From: Athripsodes cinereus
Taxonomy: Eukaryota > Arthropoda > Insecta > Trichoptera > Leptoceridae
NCBI GenBank assembly: GCA_947579605.1
Contig: OX388309.1
Coordinates: 17,492,713 to 17,556,712, forward strand
Direction of reading: 5' to 3'
DNA: 64,000 nucleotides
The notes under the pieces: generated by a model
What the model saw: only the letters and a program-made list of their open reading frames with translations
What the model was told of the DNA's origin: nothing
The model's database searches: none
In this document: in pieces, positions 40,575 through 54,192 of the stretch
How the letters are laid out: every line of letters begins with the position of its first letter
Position numbering within the stretch: the stretch's first letter is position 1
Program-made: the position numbers and the translations under genes

Positions 40575-41440
40575 CTTGATGGGTTGTGTTGGATATTATA
40601 TGTACATTGTTACATCACCAAGCTAAATTCTGTTACAGTCACTTTTTTAAGCTGCTCAACGGCATCAATAATACTGGGAATTTCAATATACCAGTTCCCA
40701 TTTCATATGGGAATTCTCGGTGTAACAAACTTTTTCATCTTCAAAGCAGAATAAATATTCTGTTGAGTTACACATTGTAATTAGCCGTTCAAATGTTTAA
40801 TAATCTAGCTAGAGATATTGATGTTTTTCTCGTCATATATGCGGAATTCATAAGGAAAGATAAGAAATATCGTAGTTATGTTGTCTGGTAGTTAAGTCGA
40901 GTTTATCGTTTAAAGTTAACATCTTGGATCGCTTTGGCTTCAAATGTAATTATTCTTGCAAGAATAGCCTTATTGTCTATGATAATAATAATTTAATATA
41001 CATTTACGGCGTAATATTACATTATAAAAGAAACGGCAATAATAAAACATTTTATATACAATAAATGCTGATTGTCTTCAGCTTTACAAACATTTTTACA
41101 TTAAATAATCGCACTTCAGGTTTTGATATATTAAACAGTGATTTAATGGCTATCTCTAACTGATCCTCATCACATGAACCCGACAAAACTCAAGCAATCG
41201 TCATCAGTAGTAAAAGATAATTTCCGAAATATCCAGCCATTAACACTTCACTTCTTGAACTATGTAATTCTGTCATTAATATTTCATAAACAGTAGGTAA
41301 AATAATCAGGTGCTATATTCGATCAAAATCTGTCGGGCAGACCAATCATTAAAGAAATTAGTCGTAAATTATTCTCTATAAACTACATTAATACCACGGA
41401 AGAACTCAGTGCTAGATTAGATAGGCTACGAAATATATAT
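40575..41440 (+). pseudogene. Decayed non-LTR RT fragments
   Basis: 40575-40860 encodes an end like HFFKLLNGINNTGNFNIPVP followed, in other frames, by VQMFNNLARDIDVF. 41060-41430 encodes ADCLQLYKHF (a remnant of a YADDxQLY box), SSSHEPDKTQAIVI and LSARLDRLRN-like pieces. Stops and frameshifts are frequent. The second piece lies in the order expected of a Jockey/CR1-type RT after the palm. It is cut off at the boundary of the duplicated segment at 41459. Confidence 0.5.
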
Positions 41441-44400
41441 ATATACTGTAATATATATATTTGAACTTTGAATTCAGATTTATACCAATGGTTTTCTTAT
41501 GGTTTTAGTTGAATTCTACGCAGCTTTCTATTCTTGCATTCAATGTTGACTTTATGGCATTTTATTCTTTTCATAAAAGGTGTCTGGTGTTTAGAAATGG
41601 TTTCGTGTGTTTTTCTCGCTAAAGTGCGTCGCACGTGTTTCGAGTATCAAATATATTGCTTTTTCTAAGTAATGAACGCTTTAGCAGCGTGGCCTTAGGA
41701 GACTTATACACGATTACGAGTTTTTGTTTCTCGTATATTTTGTCTGCTGTGTGCGTAGATATAATAATTACTTACTAAAACCTTTTAGATTAATCTAACC
41801 CCAAGGAATAAAAAGTTATTATATTTTGTTTGTGAGACTCGAAAATGATACACAGTAAGAGTTACTGAAATTTTCTTACTCGTTGCATACTGTGATGACC
41901 CTACCTATTTTAATCCATTCTAAGCTCCGAATTTGCAACATCCTAGCTTCTAAACTATACCTACTGTAATAATTGTTTCCCAAACTAGAATTGACAACCC
42001 TATCCGACTAGCTAAGAATTGTATGAATTTTCGCATTGTTGCAAATATACGTACGAAATATCGCATTCCTAATTAAATTAATTAACGAATTTTGGCCTTT
42101 CGTGATCGTCTAGATTTATCTATTAACTATTTTCGTAGATTTGGACCCAATACGTTGTGTTTTGACGATAATTTTTCCTACGTTGTGTATTTTTAAAAAC
42201 GCAAAATAAGTCACCTGAAATATACATTTCAATAATCAAAAAAGAACAACAAAAATCACAAAATCAATAAAACAATTTAAACATCAATTTTAATACGTAT
42301 TAACTCTGAGATCAACCTTGACGTCAGATCACTTACCTTGAGATACTGTAAAATAACATAATAAAAATAGTGCACAATAAAACATAACAAATCATCATAA
42401 AATAAAATCCAAATAATTATTTAATATCATCACGAGAATGTAGTACCTATGGTAACTGGTTGCCGATCCATAATCCTACATAAGATAACCATTTCATAGT
42501 ACCTATAGCCAATGTATGTATGTTCTGCAACATAACATACCTACTAATTCGTCGAGTCGAAAAGGACAGTGGCGCACCTAAGAATCTTATTATTTTTAAA
42601 TATTAATTAAATTTCAACACGATTGCTATGACATCATTTTCAGAGACTAACTACCATGTTAGTGCATGGAAAGCATGATGTGTCCATGCTAAAGGAGCGC
42701 CGCCTTCCCCTTCACGTCTCAAACTCGCCATGCCGTACTTTGAGCCCGAGTGCACCTACACTACACCCGAATATATAAAATAATATATAAGATATATTTT
42801 CACTAGGACATGCAATATAAGCAAACATGCGAACATGCAAACATATAATAATATTAGTTCTAAAGATTCCTGATCATTGAGCCTCAGCCAAAGGGCGCAG
42901 ATAACCCCTTCAAGCTATACTCTAGCAGAAAATTCGAGGAATGGAGCTGTACCTGCTTCAGTCGGAGAACATTTGAAATAAATACTTTTTCATTGGTTAA
43001 GTTGATTTATACGCAGAGAAAGCACCACCAATCTCCACGCACATCCAACCATGTTAATGATTGCAAGGTGTGTTCTACAGAACAGATAAGATAAACTACT
43101 AATATTGTCAGCAATATCACGAACAGTGATTTACCAACCAGTTATTAATAATTAAAGTTAATTAAACATAATATCCATTTACAAATGCCCAAAGACCTTA
43201 TAATGGATTGTGGGTCCTCCAGCATATAGGGAAAGGAGAGAATTTTGTTAGTTGAACTATGTACTTATATTTACAAAATTTGATTTAAATAATTATCATG
43301 CATAATTATATACTACAATATCATATATTTTGTTAAGAAAAGAATACCGTCGTACCCAAATCGTCTAGGGCCAAACAAACGACTGGACAAAACTGCATTC
43401 CCAAGAAGGAAAAGGGTTTATATAGGGATTTTTGGATAAATGGTATTAATATAATAATACATAAACAATACGATATATCCATGCCTTGCAAAATGTTAAT
43501 TAATACATTCTATAATGTCACAGCAATTTCCAGCAGAACAATTAAATAGAAAATCCAGTTAATCCGTAGAATACAAATGACGTCGATGATAAAATATGTA
43601 ATCAAATAAAGTAATCAAATAATATCCTGCTCAACATACAACTCCACTCCACACTGTTCAATCCTTCGTTATGGTAAAATAAATCAAACAAAAATATAAT
43701 ATTAGGTAGGTCGGTACGCCACTGCCATCGGTCTAGTATTAGATGTGTGGGACGGTGTTATATAAAATCAGTCACAGGTACATACATACATACAATAATT
43801 CTGAAAATAAATATATATAACACATAATTCCTTTGTTTTCAAAATCTGTAAAATAATAAATCCTTGAGTACAACTATTGCCTTGTAGACAACAAACATCC
43901 TGAGAGTTTCCCTGCACCTAGATATAAATAAATTAATAATATTAAAAAATCTTATCTTGGACAGCGGGCAGCATCACTGATCTTAAGGTTTATTAAAAGT
44001 AATTTATGATGATCTTCATATATTCCCAAATGTGGAAATATCACTAAAATATAATGAATTAATTACTACGAAGGTGGGTAAATAAATATTAAAGTATGTC
44101 GAATTCAAACACAGAGATTATATGATTGAGTCCACCTCCCCCTAGGTTCAAAACTAAACTGCCACGAGTAATATCTGTTCTCTCTTCAGATCCTGAAAAT
44201 GTCGACCCAAAGCAACAAAAAAAACTACATCCATCTCTTCCGGACACACACACCAAAATATACCTGTCTCTGTCTCCTACATAGATAGCTTGTCATCCAC
44301 TTGAAATCAAACTAAGTTTCATCCCTTTATTAATTACCTACTACAAATATTCGATCTAGGTATATAAAAATAATATATACCGTCTTGTATATATTTAGAT

Positions 44401-44738
44401 TCATCACAATACATATGTATACTGATACCATTTTTATTGAACTTTCTGTTACAGGAATAAATTTTTGGATAGCTTATTTGATCCATCTACGCTTTTTTGT
44501 TCTTTGAGGTAATGACCACGCTGAATATTCAATGTTACAAAATTTTTAATGATGGCTTTAACATACCTACTCCGTTATATAAATTCAACGAATTATGTCA
44601 TCTAATAAGACGAACGTGGTAGCAAAAGTGAACATGGGGCTATATTATCAGTGATCGCATAATATTATTATCATTATGTCCATAATACTATCTAGGCACT
44701 CATTTTAGGAAAATGTACCTAGATACTTGCACATTTGA

Positions 44739-45830
44739 TTGAACTATGATTTTTTGTTGATGGAGATGAGGCTCGTTAGTCTGCATGATCGCAGTGTGTT
44801 GTTCGATCTCCATACTTTGAGCAGAATAGTGATTGGCTCTCTGAATTGTCCAGAGTTGTTTGGTTTAGTGAACCTGCGTATCCCGAGTCGTAGCACCAAA
44901 AGTCAGGCAATGCTCTATGCTACGGGATTATCGTCCAACTATGGCTATTTTTTATCAATGAATCGACTCCTTGTAATAGGGAATTATTACGGAGAAATGT
45001 GCTGTTAGCCGGTTTATTTAAAGGTACACGCTTTCCGTTGAGAATCTCCAGGAGTTTCTATTGTCAAGTTGTTATATTCATTGTCTCTTGTATGTTGTTT
45101 GTTCAAAGTATGCAGTCATATTGCACATGCATTTCGGATGAAAATCAGATCATACAGTCGTTCAATATATGCGATACTCCTCGCATACTGGATTTAATGT
45201 TGTGTCGGCCATTCTGTGAGATGGTCCTAAAGAAGCATACATATGTACACAATGCAGAAACACAACATCTTTTCTGCAAATCCAAACTGCATATTCCGGT
45301 GACGGGCCGAGTCGACGGCTCGACTGTAAGCAGTGAAATGGAGTAAAACTTTCACCTCATTATCTCCTGCGTAAAATTATGATATTATAGATTCGGGCTC
45401 ATGTCACCATTGAGCACTGATCCGCGTAAAAGTAATATATTTCTGTGTATATGTGTGTTTACGTAATGTTGATGAAAAGAAAATTGATCCAGTTGATTTG
45501 TATATTGTTTTGATATTATGAGTAATTATATTGGATTCATTTTGTATTGTGCTGGTAGATTTTGTCGAACGTTTGATGAATGTACCTACATGAGAACTGA
45601 AAGTTTGCTATTTCTAACCAATTCTTATATGTGTATTAATATTTATAGCTAATTCTTATATGTGTATTAATATTATAGTTGAAATCCGACCCTCCGCACA
45701 AGCATTTGGTTGCTTATGGAGGGACCATTTTACTATGTGTAGTATTATTTTGTTATTGTAATTATAATTTTATAACAATTTAATCAATGTATACTGTGTA
45801 TTTATAAATGAAATAAAAAAAATATATAAA
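44739..45830 (+). pseudogene. LINE C-terminal relic and 3' end, copy A
   Basis: 44739-45008 encodes FLLMEMRLVSLHDRSVLFDL and then ELFGLVNLRIPSRSTKSQAM, homologous to the C-terminal 90 residues of the LINE at 7671-9236 (there ELLGLVQFHVPTRSTRQT). No RT core precedes it, so the copy is 5'-truncated. Non-coding sequence follows to a hairpin of CCCTCC and GGAGGG arms (45690-45723) and an AAATAAAAAA-type tail near 45815-45830. The 115-codon frame at 44999-45346 lies in this 3' region and is not a gene. Confidence 0.7.
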
Positions 45831-45885
45831 AGAAAGTGGTGTTAGTTACACCACTTATAACTCAAAAATGGCTGTACCGATTTGA

Positions 45886-47590
45886 ATGATCTCTGATTTG
45901 TTGGATTCTTCTCCGCCCCGAATAGCCGATAGGTTATTAAAATATCTTATAAATTCACGGGAAGAAAAATTACGAAGAAAATTATTCACGCCATACATTT
46001 TTAATTTCAATAAAAAATGCAATGTGGAGAATTATACAAAATCAATGATGATGTTTTTTTATAGATTGACCTATTTATAGAAAAAAAATTGTATACATCT
46101 TCAAATTAGAATCGTTATCCATACAATTTAACATTAGGCGGTACGAAGCCGGTAAATAAATAAATATAGAATTTGAGATAGCGTATAAGAACCATCCTTG
46201 TGTATGTAGTTACATTTTTATTATTTTGTCCAAAATATTGTATGATATTCTGTTGGTTGTACATGTGTCTTTGTAAGCCTTTCATAGATTTCAATATATT
46301 TCCGTATTTTCATTATATTACGGTTATCCTGGTTTTGAAGATTAATGAGAATCCATATAATAACTACTCGTAGATCCTAACGCGTAATAATACCGCGTTG
46401 ATGGCAATCTACTCATATGTATTTCTCTATTGTGCTAATTTTCATCATGTTTTTTTTACCATCCTTAAAAAAATCAAATAAATAACACATATTATAATAT
46501 CTTGTTTCAAGTAGACTTGAGTTCTCGTATGTTCTTGCAAATATGATATTAACAAGTAAGTAGCTTTATGTTATTATACTTTAGGTTAATTAGGGTAGCG
46601 AAGTGAAAGGATGCAAATTCTCATAGAAGGATTAGTTTTTTAATTGTTTACCTGGTAAATGTGCCGTAAATAATGTACAAGCAAATAAACAAAAAAAAAA
46701 CATGTTTACTAATGAGAACTAAGTTGAACTTATACTCGTATTTACACAACTTTATGTATCTACCTATAGTAGTCAGACATATTTTTTCCGTAGGTTTATT
46801 ATAATTATAATAATAATTTTTTACACTTGGCGCATACCTGTCAGGAATGGATGAAAATCCTAAGAAATTATATGTGATATATCAAAAACAATAATAATAA
46901 AAGAAATATTTGAAAGAGTTGATAAAATTGTGGTGGTTTTATAGCATACGGTTGTGTTTTGCTTCCGCTCTATGTATAATTATGACTGTAATGTATTTTG
47001 CATCTTTCATGACATGAAATGACGAGATTGCCTTTCTTCTACTTGTACGATCCATATACGAGGTAAAATAGGTATCAACTGCAATCTGCAGTGCAAGTAT
47101 TCTCCGTAATATAAAAAGGTTCTCTCTCTATTGAGAATATTAAATGGTGATGAGAAATGATAACTAGTGCGCACAGTAGTAAGTACCTACCTATATAAGC
47201 ATGCTCTTAGTAGGTACTAACAGGCTTTTATGTTACATCCATCTTATCGTGTGGGTATCCTTGTGAATTATTAAAATGAAACATTATTACAGAATTTGAA
47301 ACTTCCATCGATAGTTTCTTTGGAGATTTATTTATTTATTTATTGAAAACAATCACACCAACAGGCACATCATATACATATAAACACAAAGAATACAATA
47401 GAAACAAAGTTTAATACAAAGACGTGCCCTATTTTGTAGTTATTTTGCATTATGCTCTTGAGCAACCGAGAATAGATTAACTAGTGTAGGTATAAAGTTT
47501 TTCCATACAAAATTTGTAATTTACCAATAATTCAGGTTCTTAAACTTTTTCATTGAAATATCGATATTATGACTAATTGAAATTATATAT
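45886..47590. other. Repeat debris within copy A
   Basis: 45835-45960 starts with a small palindrome (GTGGTGTTAGTTACACCAC) and a TAACTCAAAAATGGCTGTAC string of repeat character. A hairpin and AAATAAATAAATA tail occur near 46133-46155 (GGCGGTACGAAGCCGGTAAA). A minus-strand AAATA tail lies at about 47330-47344. No intact gene. Confidence 0.45.
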
Positions 47591-47700
47591 ATAATAAGTT
47601 ACAATCCATTGGATTGGTCTGCAACGAGTTTGGTTTTTCTTCTCCATTCGTCTCTATTCTCAGCCATAGACCGGGCTCCAGAGGGAGTTGAGTGTGCAAA
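47590..47700 (-). pseudogene. LINE C-terminal relic (AENRDEWRRKTKLVADQSNGL type), copy A
   Basis: Minus-strand frame ending in AENRDEWRRKTKLVADQSNG, the same end as the plus-strand relic at 37395-37615. It is joined at GGAGTTGAGTGTG to the older repeat described at 61775-62670. The copy B counterpart is at 57140-57250. Confidence 0.65.
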
Positions 47701-48117
47701 ATATGAGGACCGAATTCCATGAATGCAGTTTGGTGGAGAATAGCTCAGAGAATAATAATATGGATCTTGCCGGATCATTATATGGTCCAATTTTTTTAGC
47801 CCCCCCCGGTTCAAATTTGTATTAAAATCGATGGAATACATACTATAAAGTAATTTTATTGACAATACTGCTATCCTATCACGGCATATTCCACAAGTGG
47901 GGTAGCCAGCTGACTAACCAAATGCAATAAACATGCAAGCTGCCCTCTCCGTGCAAAAAACATTGATACATATAAGCGTTTGTACCAAGTGCTCTTAACA
48001 AATGTAAGGTATCTGATGTGCAGATCATTTCTTCAGGATATACTTCATTCATGTATGCACAACTGTTAGACGGGACATGGAGAATACAGATAATGCCCAC
48101 AGAGTGGACTGAAGGAA

Positions 48118-48245
48118 ATATATGCCCCCTCCATAAGAAAGGGGATCAACTACTCGGTGGTAATTATAGAGCATAACTCTCTTAAACACATCATATATAA
48201 GGTGCTCTCATCCATTTTATTCAGAACATTGGAACTTTTGATGGA
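48118..48245 (+). pseudogene. Early RT segment relic, copy A
   Basis: The plus strand reads EWTEGNICPLHKKGDQLLGG and NYRA, then a stop, then in another frame ALIHFIQN..TFDGKK. WxEGxICPxHKKGD..NYRA is the RT finger motif of RTE-type LINEs. It is part of the older repeat that the RT frame at 48267 interrupts. The copy B counterpart is 57659-57785. Confidence 0.6.
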
Positions 48246-48266
48246 AAAAAAGTCTGGAACTACATC

Positions 48267-49400
48267 ATGAAGGCTTCCAACGTTGAAGATCATGTATTTA
48301 TCAGATGTATTAATGCGAATGAGTATGACGACAGTGAAAGCAGTGTGAATGAAAACGATATGATAGACATGAATGAGATTTTGAATGCATTAAAAAAAGC
48401 GAAGTGCGGTAAAGCTGTAGGGTATGATTGTGTTGCCGTTGAGCTCATCAAGTCTGGTGGACCGGGGGCTCTCGCGTGGTGTTTGGAGCTTTTCAACGAT
48501 TGTTGGAGAGAAGGTGTTACACCAGAGGATTGGAAGAGGGCTATCATCTGCCCCCTGTACAAAGGGAAAGGCTCTAGGCTTGAATGCGGGAGTTATCGGG
48601 CTATTAGCTTGCTGAGCTCAATAGGGAAACTGTATGGTAGAATTTTGATTGAGAGAGTACGAAAGATAACTGAGTGTAAGATATGGGATGCGCAAGGAGC
48701 TTTTTTGAATGGCAGAGGGTGCACCGATCAGATCTTCTCCCTGCGAATGGTTATAGAGAAGTTTCTGGGTAAACACCAGAGGCTTTTTTGTGCGTTCGTG
48801 GATCTGGAGAAAGCATATGATCGAGTGGACCGGGAAAGGTTGTGGCGCGTGTTGTCGGAGTATGGGGTGAGCAGCCGGTTGATCCGCGCAATATCTTCAC
48901 TTTACGTGGGAAGATCCGCTTGCGTGAGGGTAAATAATACTCTCTCGGAGTGGTTTGTCCTCACCAAAGGAGTGAAGCAAGGTTGTGTCATGTCTCCGTG
49001 GCTGTTCAACCTATTCTTCGACTACTGTATGCGACCTGTGAAAGAGATGGATGTTGGTGTCGAGCTGAATGGGTTTCGGGTGAATGCATTGATGTACGCA
49101 GATGATTTGGTGTTAATGGCTGAGAGTGAAAGGGACTTACAAGAGATTGTTACGTGTGTGTATGATAGTTGCAATTTGAATGGTTTGAAAATGAACGTTA
49201 TGAAGACGAAAGTTCTTGTTTTTGAAAGAGAGAATGAAAAAACGATTTGCGAGATTAAAGTTGGTGACGAATGTTTGGAGCAAGTAAGTGAGTATGTATA
49301 TTTGGGAAGTATGTTTACGAGGGATGGAAGATGCGATAGGGACATTGAAAGAAGGAAAGTGGCCGGTGCTAGAGTAAACGGTGCACTTCGACCCATTGTC
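48267..49400 (+). CDS. Non-LTR reverse transcriptase, copy A, cut by the assembly gap
   Basis: 378 codons are readable before the N run. It matches copy B (57808-59454) except for a few residues (for example YVGRSACV against YVGSSACV, and EKTICEI against EKSICEI). RT motifs are present: FVDLEKAYDRV, GVKQGCVMSPWLF and LMYADDLVL. The C-terminal ~170 residues would lie in or beyond the gap; sequence after the gap does not continue it. As in copy B, the first ~13 codons come from flanking DNA. Confidence 0.85.
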
Positions 49401-49600
49401 NNNNNNNNNNNNNNNNNNNNNNNNNNNNNNNNNNNNNNNNNNNNNNNNNNNNNNNNNNNNNNNNNNNNNNNNNNNNNNNNNNNNNNNNNNNNNNNNNNNN
49501 NNNNNNNNNNNNNNNNNNNNNNNNNNNNNNNNNNNNNNNNNNNNNNNNNNNNNNNNNNNNNNNNNNNNNNNNNNNNNNNNNNNNNNNNNNNNNNNNNNNN
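49401..49600. other. Assembly gap, exactly 200 N
   Basis: A run of exactly 200 N. A round number indicates an arbitrary scaffolding gap, not a measured distance. Translated frames crossing it are meaningless. Confidence 0.98.
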
Positions 49601-49649
49601 GCTGCAATGATCCAATTAACACCGGAATATGAGTGTTGCAGATTGGAAT

Positions 49650-50527
49650 CGAGTAAACACTACTTTCTAAGTACTGTTAAGTTCGAGATTACCATATTTT
49701 TGAAGTTTTTGTGATATTTTACTGGTGTGCTTCTCCGACGACAATTTTCCAGATTTTGGTCGAAAAAACTTGATTTGCTTGACGACGTCCTGGGGAACAG
49801 GTTCCACCCTGACTGTCTTGTGGAAACAGTCAAATCAATGGTTAGTGTCATGGCATGGTTTGTCATCTCAGCCAAGGACATAGGATGCCTTTACATCGTG
49901 AAAGGGACGATGAGACAGGATCTGTATAAGCGAGTACTAGAAACTCAACTGCTTCTGCAACTTGAAAAATGGTTCGGTGGTCACGATGAGTAAGCCTTTA
50001 TATACGATTCGGCACCTTATCATAAAGGCAAAAGCATCACTGCATTCCTGGAAGAAAAAAACATAACCATTTTGCCCTGGCTGGGCAACTGACCTGACAT
50101 GAACCCTACAGAAAATATGTGGGAACTCAATAAATGGAAGTTGCCAAGGACGTGGTCACAACCAAGCGCCAGCTGGTTGAAACTCTGATCAAAGAATGCC
50201 ATCACAATACAAAGCTTCAACAGAATGCAAAATACTGCATAGACAGCATGCTTTGACGTATAGAAGCTCTAATTGCAGCAAAAAGTGGCATCGCTAAATA
50301 CTAGGATTAATTCAATTAGACGGTAGTTATTGTATTATATATTTTTTTACATATAAAATAAATAGTTTCAATCATGTGACTTGTTGTTTTTATGATCTCA
50401 ACAGTTTATACCATTAAATAAAAAATACCTGCGTGGGGTACAATCAAAGATTTGATCAAAAACTTCAATCAAACTGGAAAATACAAGAAATTTTGTACTG
50501 TCCCTAATAATTTGGCCACCCACTGTA
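49650..50527 (+). pseudogene. Tc1-like transposase, 3' part, with right terminal repeat
   Basis: Plus frames encode NRFHPDCLVETVKSMVSVMA (the strand before the second catalytic residue), then in another frame a YDSAPYHKGKSITAFLEEKN block with the DxAxxH motif, LPWLGN, a stop, and DMNPTENMWEL with the third acidic residue. The right end reads, on the minus strand, TACAGTGGGTGGCCAAATTA, a typical Tc1-type inverted repeat beside TA (50526-50527). The left half is missing or lies in the gap. Stops and frameshifts show it is inactive. Confidence 0.85.
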
Positions 50528-52565
50528 TGTGGTTTCTAGAAGTACGATCATATCTTCCAGTTTCAATGTCGACTTCAGTGGCCAAGATGTAAGAAGGAAT
50601 CTCTCGATCTTCATATGTTGAACTTCGTTATTTATGTGTTAGAGCGTGAATCCTCCCAATATCGTACGATTCAATTGATCCGCTAATCCATTAATCGTTA
50701 ATGGCCTGGAACAATGTTGCATCGTATCATAAGTACGTAACAAAATTTGAACTTTGAATTCAGATTTATACCAATGGTTTGCTTATGGTTTTAGTTGAAT
50801 TCTACGCAGCTTTCTATTCTTGCATTCAATGTTGACTTTATGGCATTTTATTCTTTTCATAAAAGGTGTCTGGTGTTTAGAAATGGTTTCGTGTGTTTTT
50901 CTCGCTAAAGTGCGTCGCACGTGTTTCGAGTATCAAATATATTGCTTTTTCTAAGTAATGAACGCTTTAGCAGCGTGGCCTTAGGAGACTTATACACGAT
51001 TACGAGTTTTTGTTTCTCGTATATTTTGTCTGCTGTGTGCGTAGATATAATAATTACTTACTAAAACCTTTTAGATTAATCTAACCCCAAGGAATAAAAA
51101 GTTATTATATTTTGTTTGTGAGACTCGAAAATGATACACAGTAAGAGTTACTGAAATTTTCTTACTCGTTGCATACTGTGATGACCCTACCTATTTTAAA
51201 CCATTCTAAGCTCCGAATTTGCAACATCCTAGCTTCTAAACTATACCTACTGTAATAATTGTTTCCCAAACTAGAATTGACAACCCTATCCGACTAGCTA
51301 AGAATTGTATGAATTTTCGCATTGTTGCAAATATACGTACGAAATATCGCATTCCTAATTAAATTAATTAACGAATTTTGGCCTTTCGTGATCGTCTAGA
51401 TTTATCTAGTAACTATTTTCGTAGATTTGGACCCAATACGTTGTGTTTTGACGATAATTTTTCCTACGTTGTGTATTTTTAAAAACGCAAAATAAGTCAC
51501 CTGAAATATACATTTCAATAATCAAAAAAGAACAACAAAAATCACAAAATCAATAAAACAATTTAAACATCAATTTTAATACGTATTAACTCTGAGATCA
51601 ACCTTGACGTCAGATCACTTACCTTGAGATACTGTAAAATAACATAATAAAAATAGTGCACAATAAAACATAACAAATATAACATAACAAATCATCATAA
51701 AATAAAATCCAAATAATTATTTAATATCATCACGAGAATGTAGTACCTATGGTAACTGGTTGCCGATCCATAATCCTACATAAGATAACCATTTCATAGT
51801 ACCTATAGCCAATGTATGTATGTTCTACAACGTCGTTATTCGTCGAGTCGAAAAGGACAGTGGCGCACCTAAGAACATTATCTTATTATTTTTAAATATT
51901 AATTAAATTTCAACACGATTGCTATGGCATCATTTTCAGAGACTAACTACCATGTTAGTGCATGGAAAGCATGCTGTGTCCATGCTAAAGGAGCGCCGCC
52001 TTCGCCCCTTCACGTCTCAAACTCGCCATGCCGTACTTTGAGCCCGAGTGCACCTACACTACACCCGAATATATAAAATAATATATAAGATATATTTTCA
52101 CTAGGACATGCAATATAAGCAAACATGCGGACATGCAAACATATAATAATATTAGTTCTAAAGATTCCTGATCATTGAGCCTCAGCCAAAGGGCGCAGAT
52201 AACCCCTTCAAGCTATACTCTAGCAGAAAATTCGAGGAATGGAGCTGTACCTGCTTCAGTCGGAGAACATTTGAAATAAATACTTTTTCATTGGTTAAGT
52301 TGATTTATACGCAGAGAAAGCACCACCAATCTCCACGCACATCCAACCATGTTAATGATTGCAAGGTGTGTTCTACAGAACAGATAAGATAAACTACTAA
52401 TGTTGTTAGCAATATCACGAACAGTGATTTACCAACCAGTTATTAATAATTAAAGTTAATTAAACATAATATCCATTTACAAATGCCCAAAGACCTTATA
52501 ATGGATTGTGGGTCCTCCAGCATATAGGGAAAGGAGAGAATTTTGTTAGTTGAACTATGTACTTA

Positions 52566-52742
52566 TTTTTTTTTTTTTTTTTTTAAAAAAGATATATCTG
52601 GGTTTTGTTATAAACCCAAATACAACCTTATACACCTTTCACAGTAAGCTAAAAGCTTGTGTCGTGAAAGGGGAGTTTGCCGGCACCTGGGATCGAACCC
52701 CGGACCTCATGTTCATAAGGCCGAGACTCTACCTCCAGGCTA
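52566..52742 (-). mobile_element. tRNA-derived SINE present only in copy B
   Basis: Minus strand: TAGCCTGGAGGTAGAG resembles a tRNA A box, and GGTTCGATCCC about 35 bp later is a near-perfect B box. A tRNA-unrelated body follows, ending in A-rich sequence and ~19 A (plus-strand T run 52566-52584). Copy A has ACTTATATTTAC at this point without the insert, so the boundaries are clear. Only 2-3 bp could be a target duplication, shorter than usual for a SINE. Confidence 0.85.
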
Positions 52743-54192
52743 TATTTACAAAATTTGATTTAAATAATTATCATGCATAATTATAATATACTACAATATC
52801 ATATATTTTGTTAAGAAAAGAATACCGTCGTACCCAAATCGTCTAGGGCCAAACAAACGACTGGACAAAACTGCATTCCCAAGAAGGAAAAGGGTTTATG
52901 TAGGGATTTTTGGATAAAAAATTTGGATAAAAAAGCCTTGCAAAATGTTAATTAATACATTCTATAATGTCACAGCAATTTCCAGCAGAACAATTAAATA
53001 GAAAATCCAGTTAATCCGTAGAATACAAATGACGTCGATGATAAAATATGTAATCAAATAAAGTAATCAAATAATATCCTGCTCAACATACAACTCCACT
53101 CCACACTGTTCAATCCTTCGTTATGGTAAAATAAATCAAACAAAAATATAATATTAGGTAGGTCGGTACGCCACTGCCATCGGTCTAGTATTAGATGTGT
53201 GGGACGGTGCTATATAAAATCAGTCACAGGTACATACATACATACAATAATTCTGAAAATAAATATATATAACACATAATTCCTTTGTTTTCAAAATCTG
53301 TAAAATAATAAATCCTTGAGTACAACTATTGCCTTGTAGACAACAAACATCCTGAGAGTTTCCCTGCACCTAGATATAAATAAATAAAAAATATTAAAAA
53401 ATCTTATCTTGGACAGCGGGCAGCATCACTGATCTTAAGGTTTATTAAAAGTAATTTATGATGATCTTCATATATTCCCAAATGTGGAAATATCACTAAA
53501 ATATAATGAATTAATTACTACGAAGGTGGGTAAATAAATATTAAAGTATGTCGAATTCAAACACAGAGATTATATGATTGAGTCCACCTCCCCCTAGGTT
53601 CAAAACTAAACTGCCACGAGTAATATCTGTTCTCTCTTCAGATCCTGAAAATGTCGACCCAAAGCAACAAAAAAAAAACTACATCCATCTCTTCCGGACA
53701 CACACACCAAAATATACCTGTCTCTGTCTCCTACATAGATAGCTTGTCATCCACTTGAAATCAAACTATGTTTCATCCCTTTATTAATTACCTACTACAA
53801 ATATTCGATCTAGGTATATAAAAATAATATATACCGTCTTGTATATATTTAGATTCATCACAATACATATGTATACTGATACCATTTTTATTGAACTTTC
53901 TGTTACAGGAATAAATTTTTGGATAGCTTATTTGATCCATCTACGCTTTTTTGTTCTTTGAGGTAATGACCACGCTGAATATTCAATGTTACAAAATTTT
54001 TAATGATGGCTTTAACATACCTACTCCGTTATATAAATTCAACGAATTATGTCATCTAATAAGACGAACGTGGTAGCAAAAGTGAACATGGGGCTATATT
54101 ATCAGTGATCGCATAATATTATTATCATTATGTCCATAATACTATCTAGGCACTCATTTTAGGAAAATGTACCTAGATACTTGCACATTTGA

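Larger units (their letters stand above)
41459..49400 (+). repeat. Segmental repeat, copy A (~7.9 kb)
   Basis: From ATTTGAACTTTGAATTCAG onward this copy matches 50745-58941 in direct orientation with only scattered substitutions and small indels. The offset starts at 9286 and grows to 9541 because copy B has net extra sequence. Copy A ends at the assembly gap inside its reverse transcriptase frame. Apart from the relics listed separately, the first 3 kb hold no recognised gene. A GC-richer patch at 42640-42780 was considered as an exon and rejected because copy B has a 2-bp indel in it. Confidence 0.93.

Noticed and set aside
42640..42790. GC-richer patch considered as a host exon
   Set aside because: Copy B has a 2-bp indel inside it, so no frame is conserved between the copies.
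44999..45346. 115-codon frame duplicated at 54453-54800
   Set aside because: It starts inside the LINE remnant and lies in its 3' region. Preservation in both copies reflects recent duplication, not selection, and no homology is seen.
49022..49632. Long frames spanning the N run
   Set aside because: They are artefacts of translating N; nothing can be inferred across the gap.
52682..52742. Genuine tRNA gene
   Set aside because: A and B boxes are present, but there is no complete cloverleaf, and the sequence is joined to a SINE body and poly(A) within a polymorphic insert.
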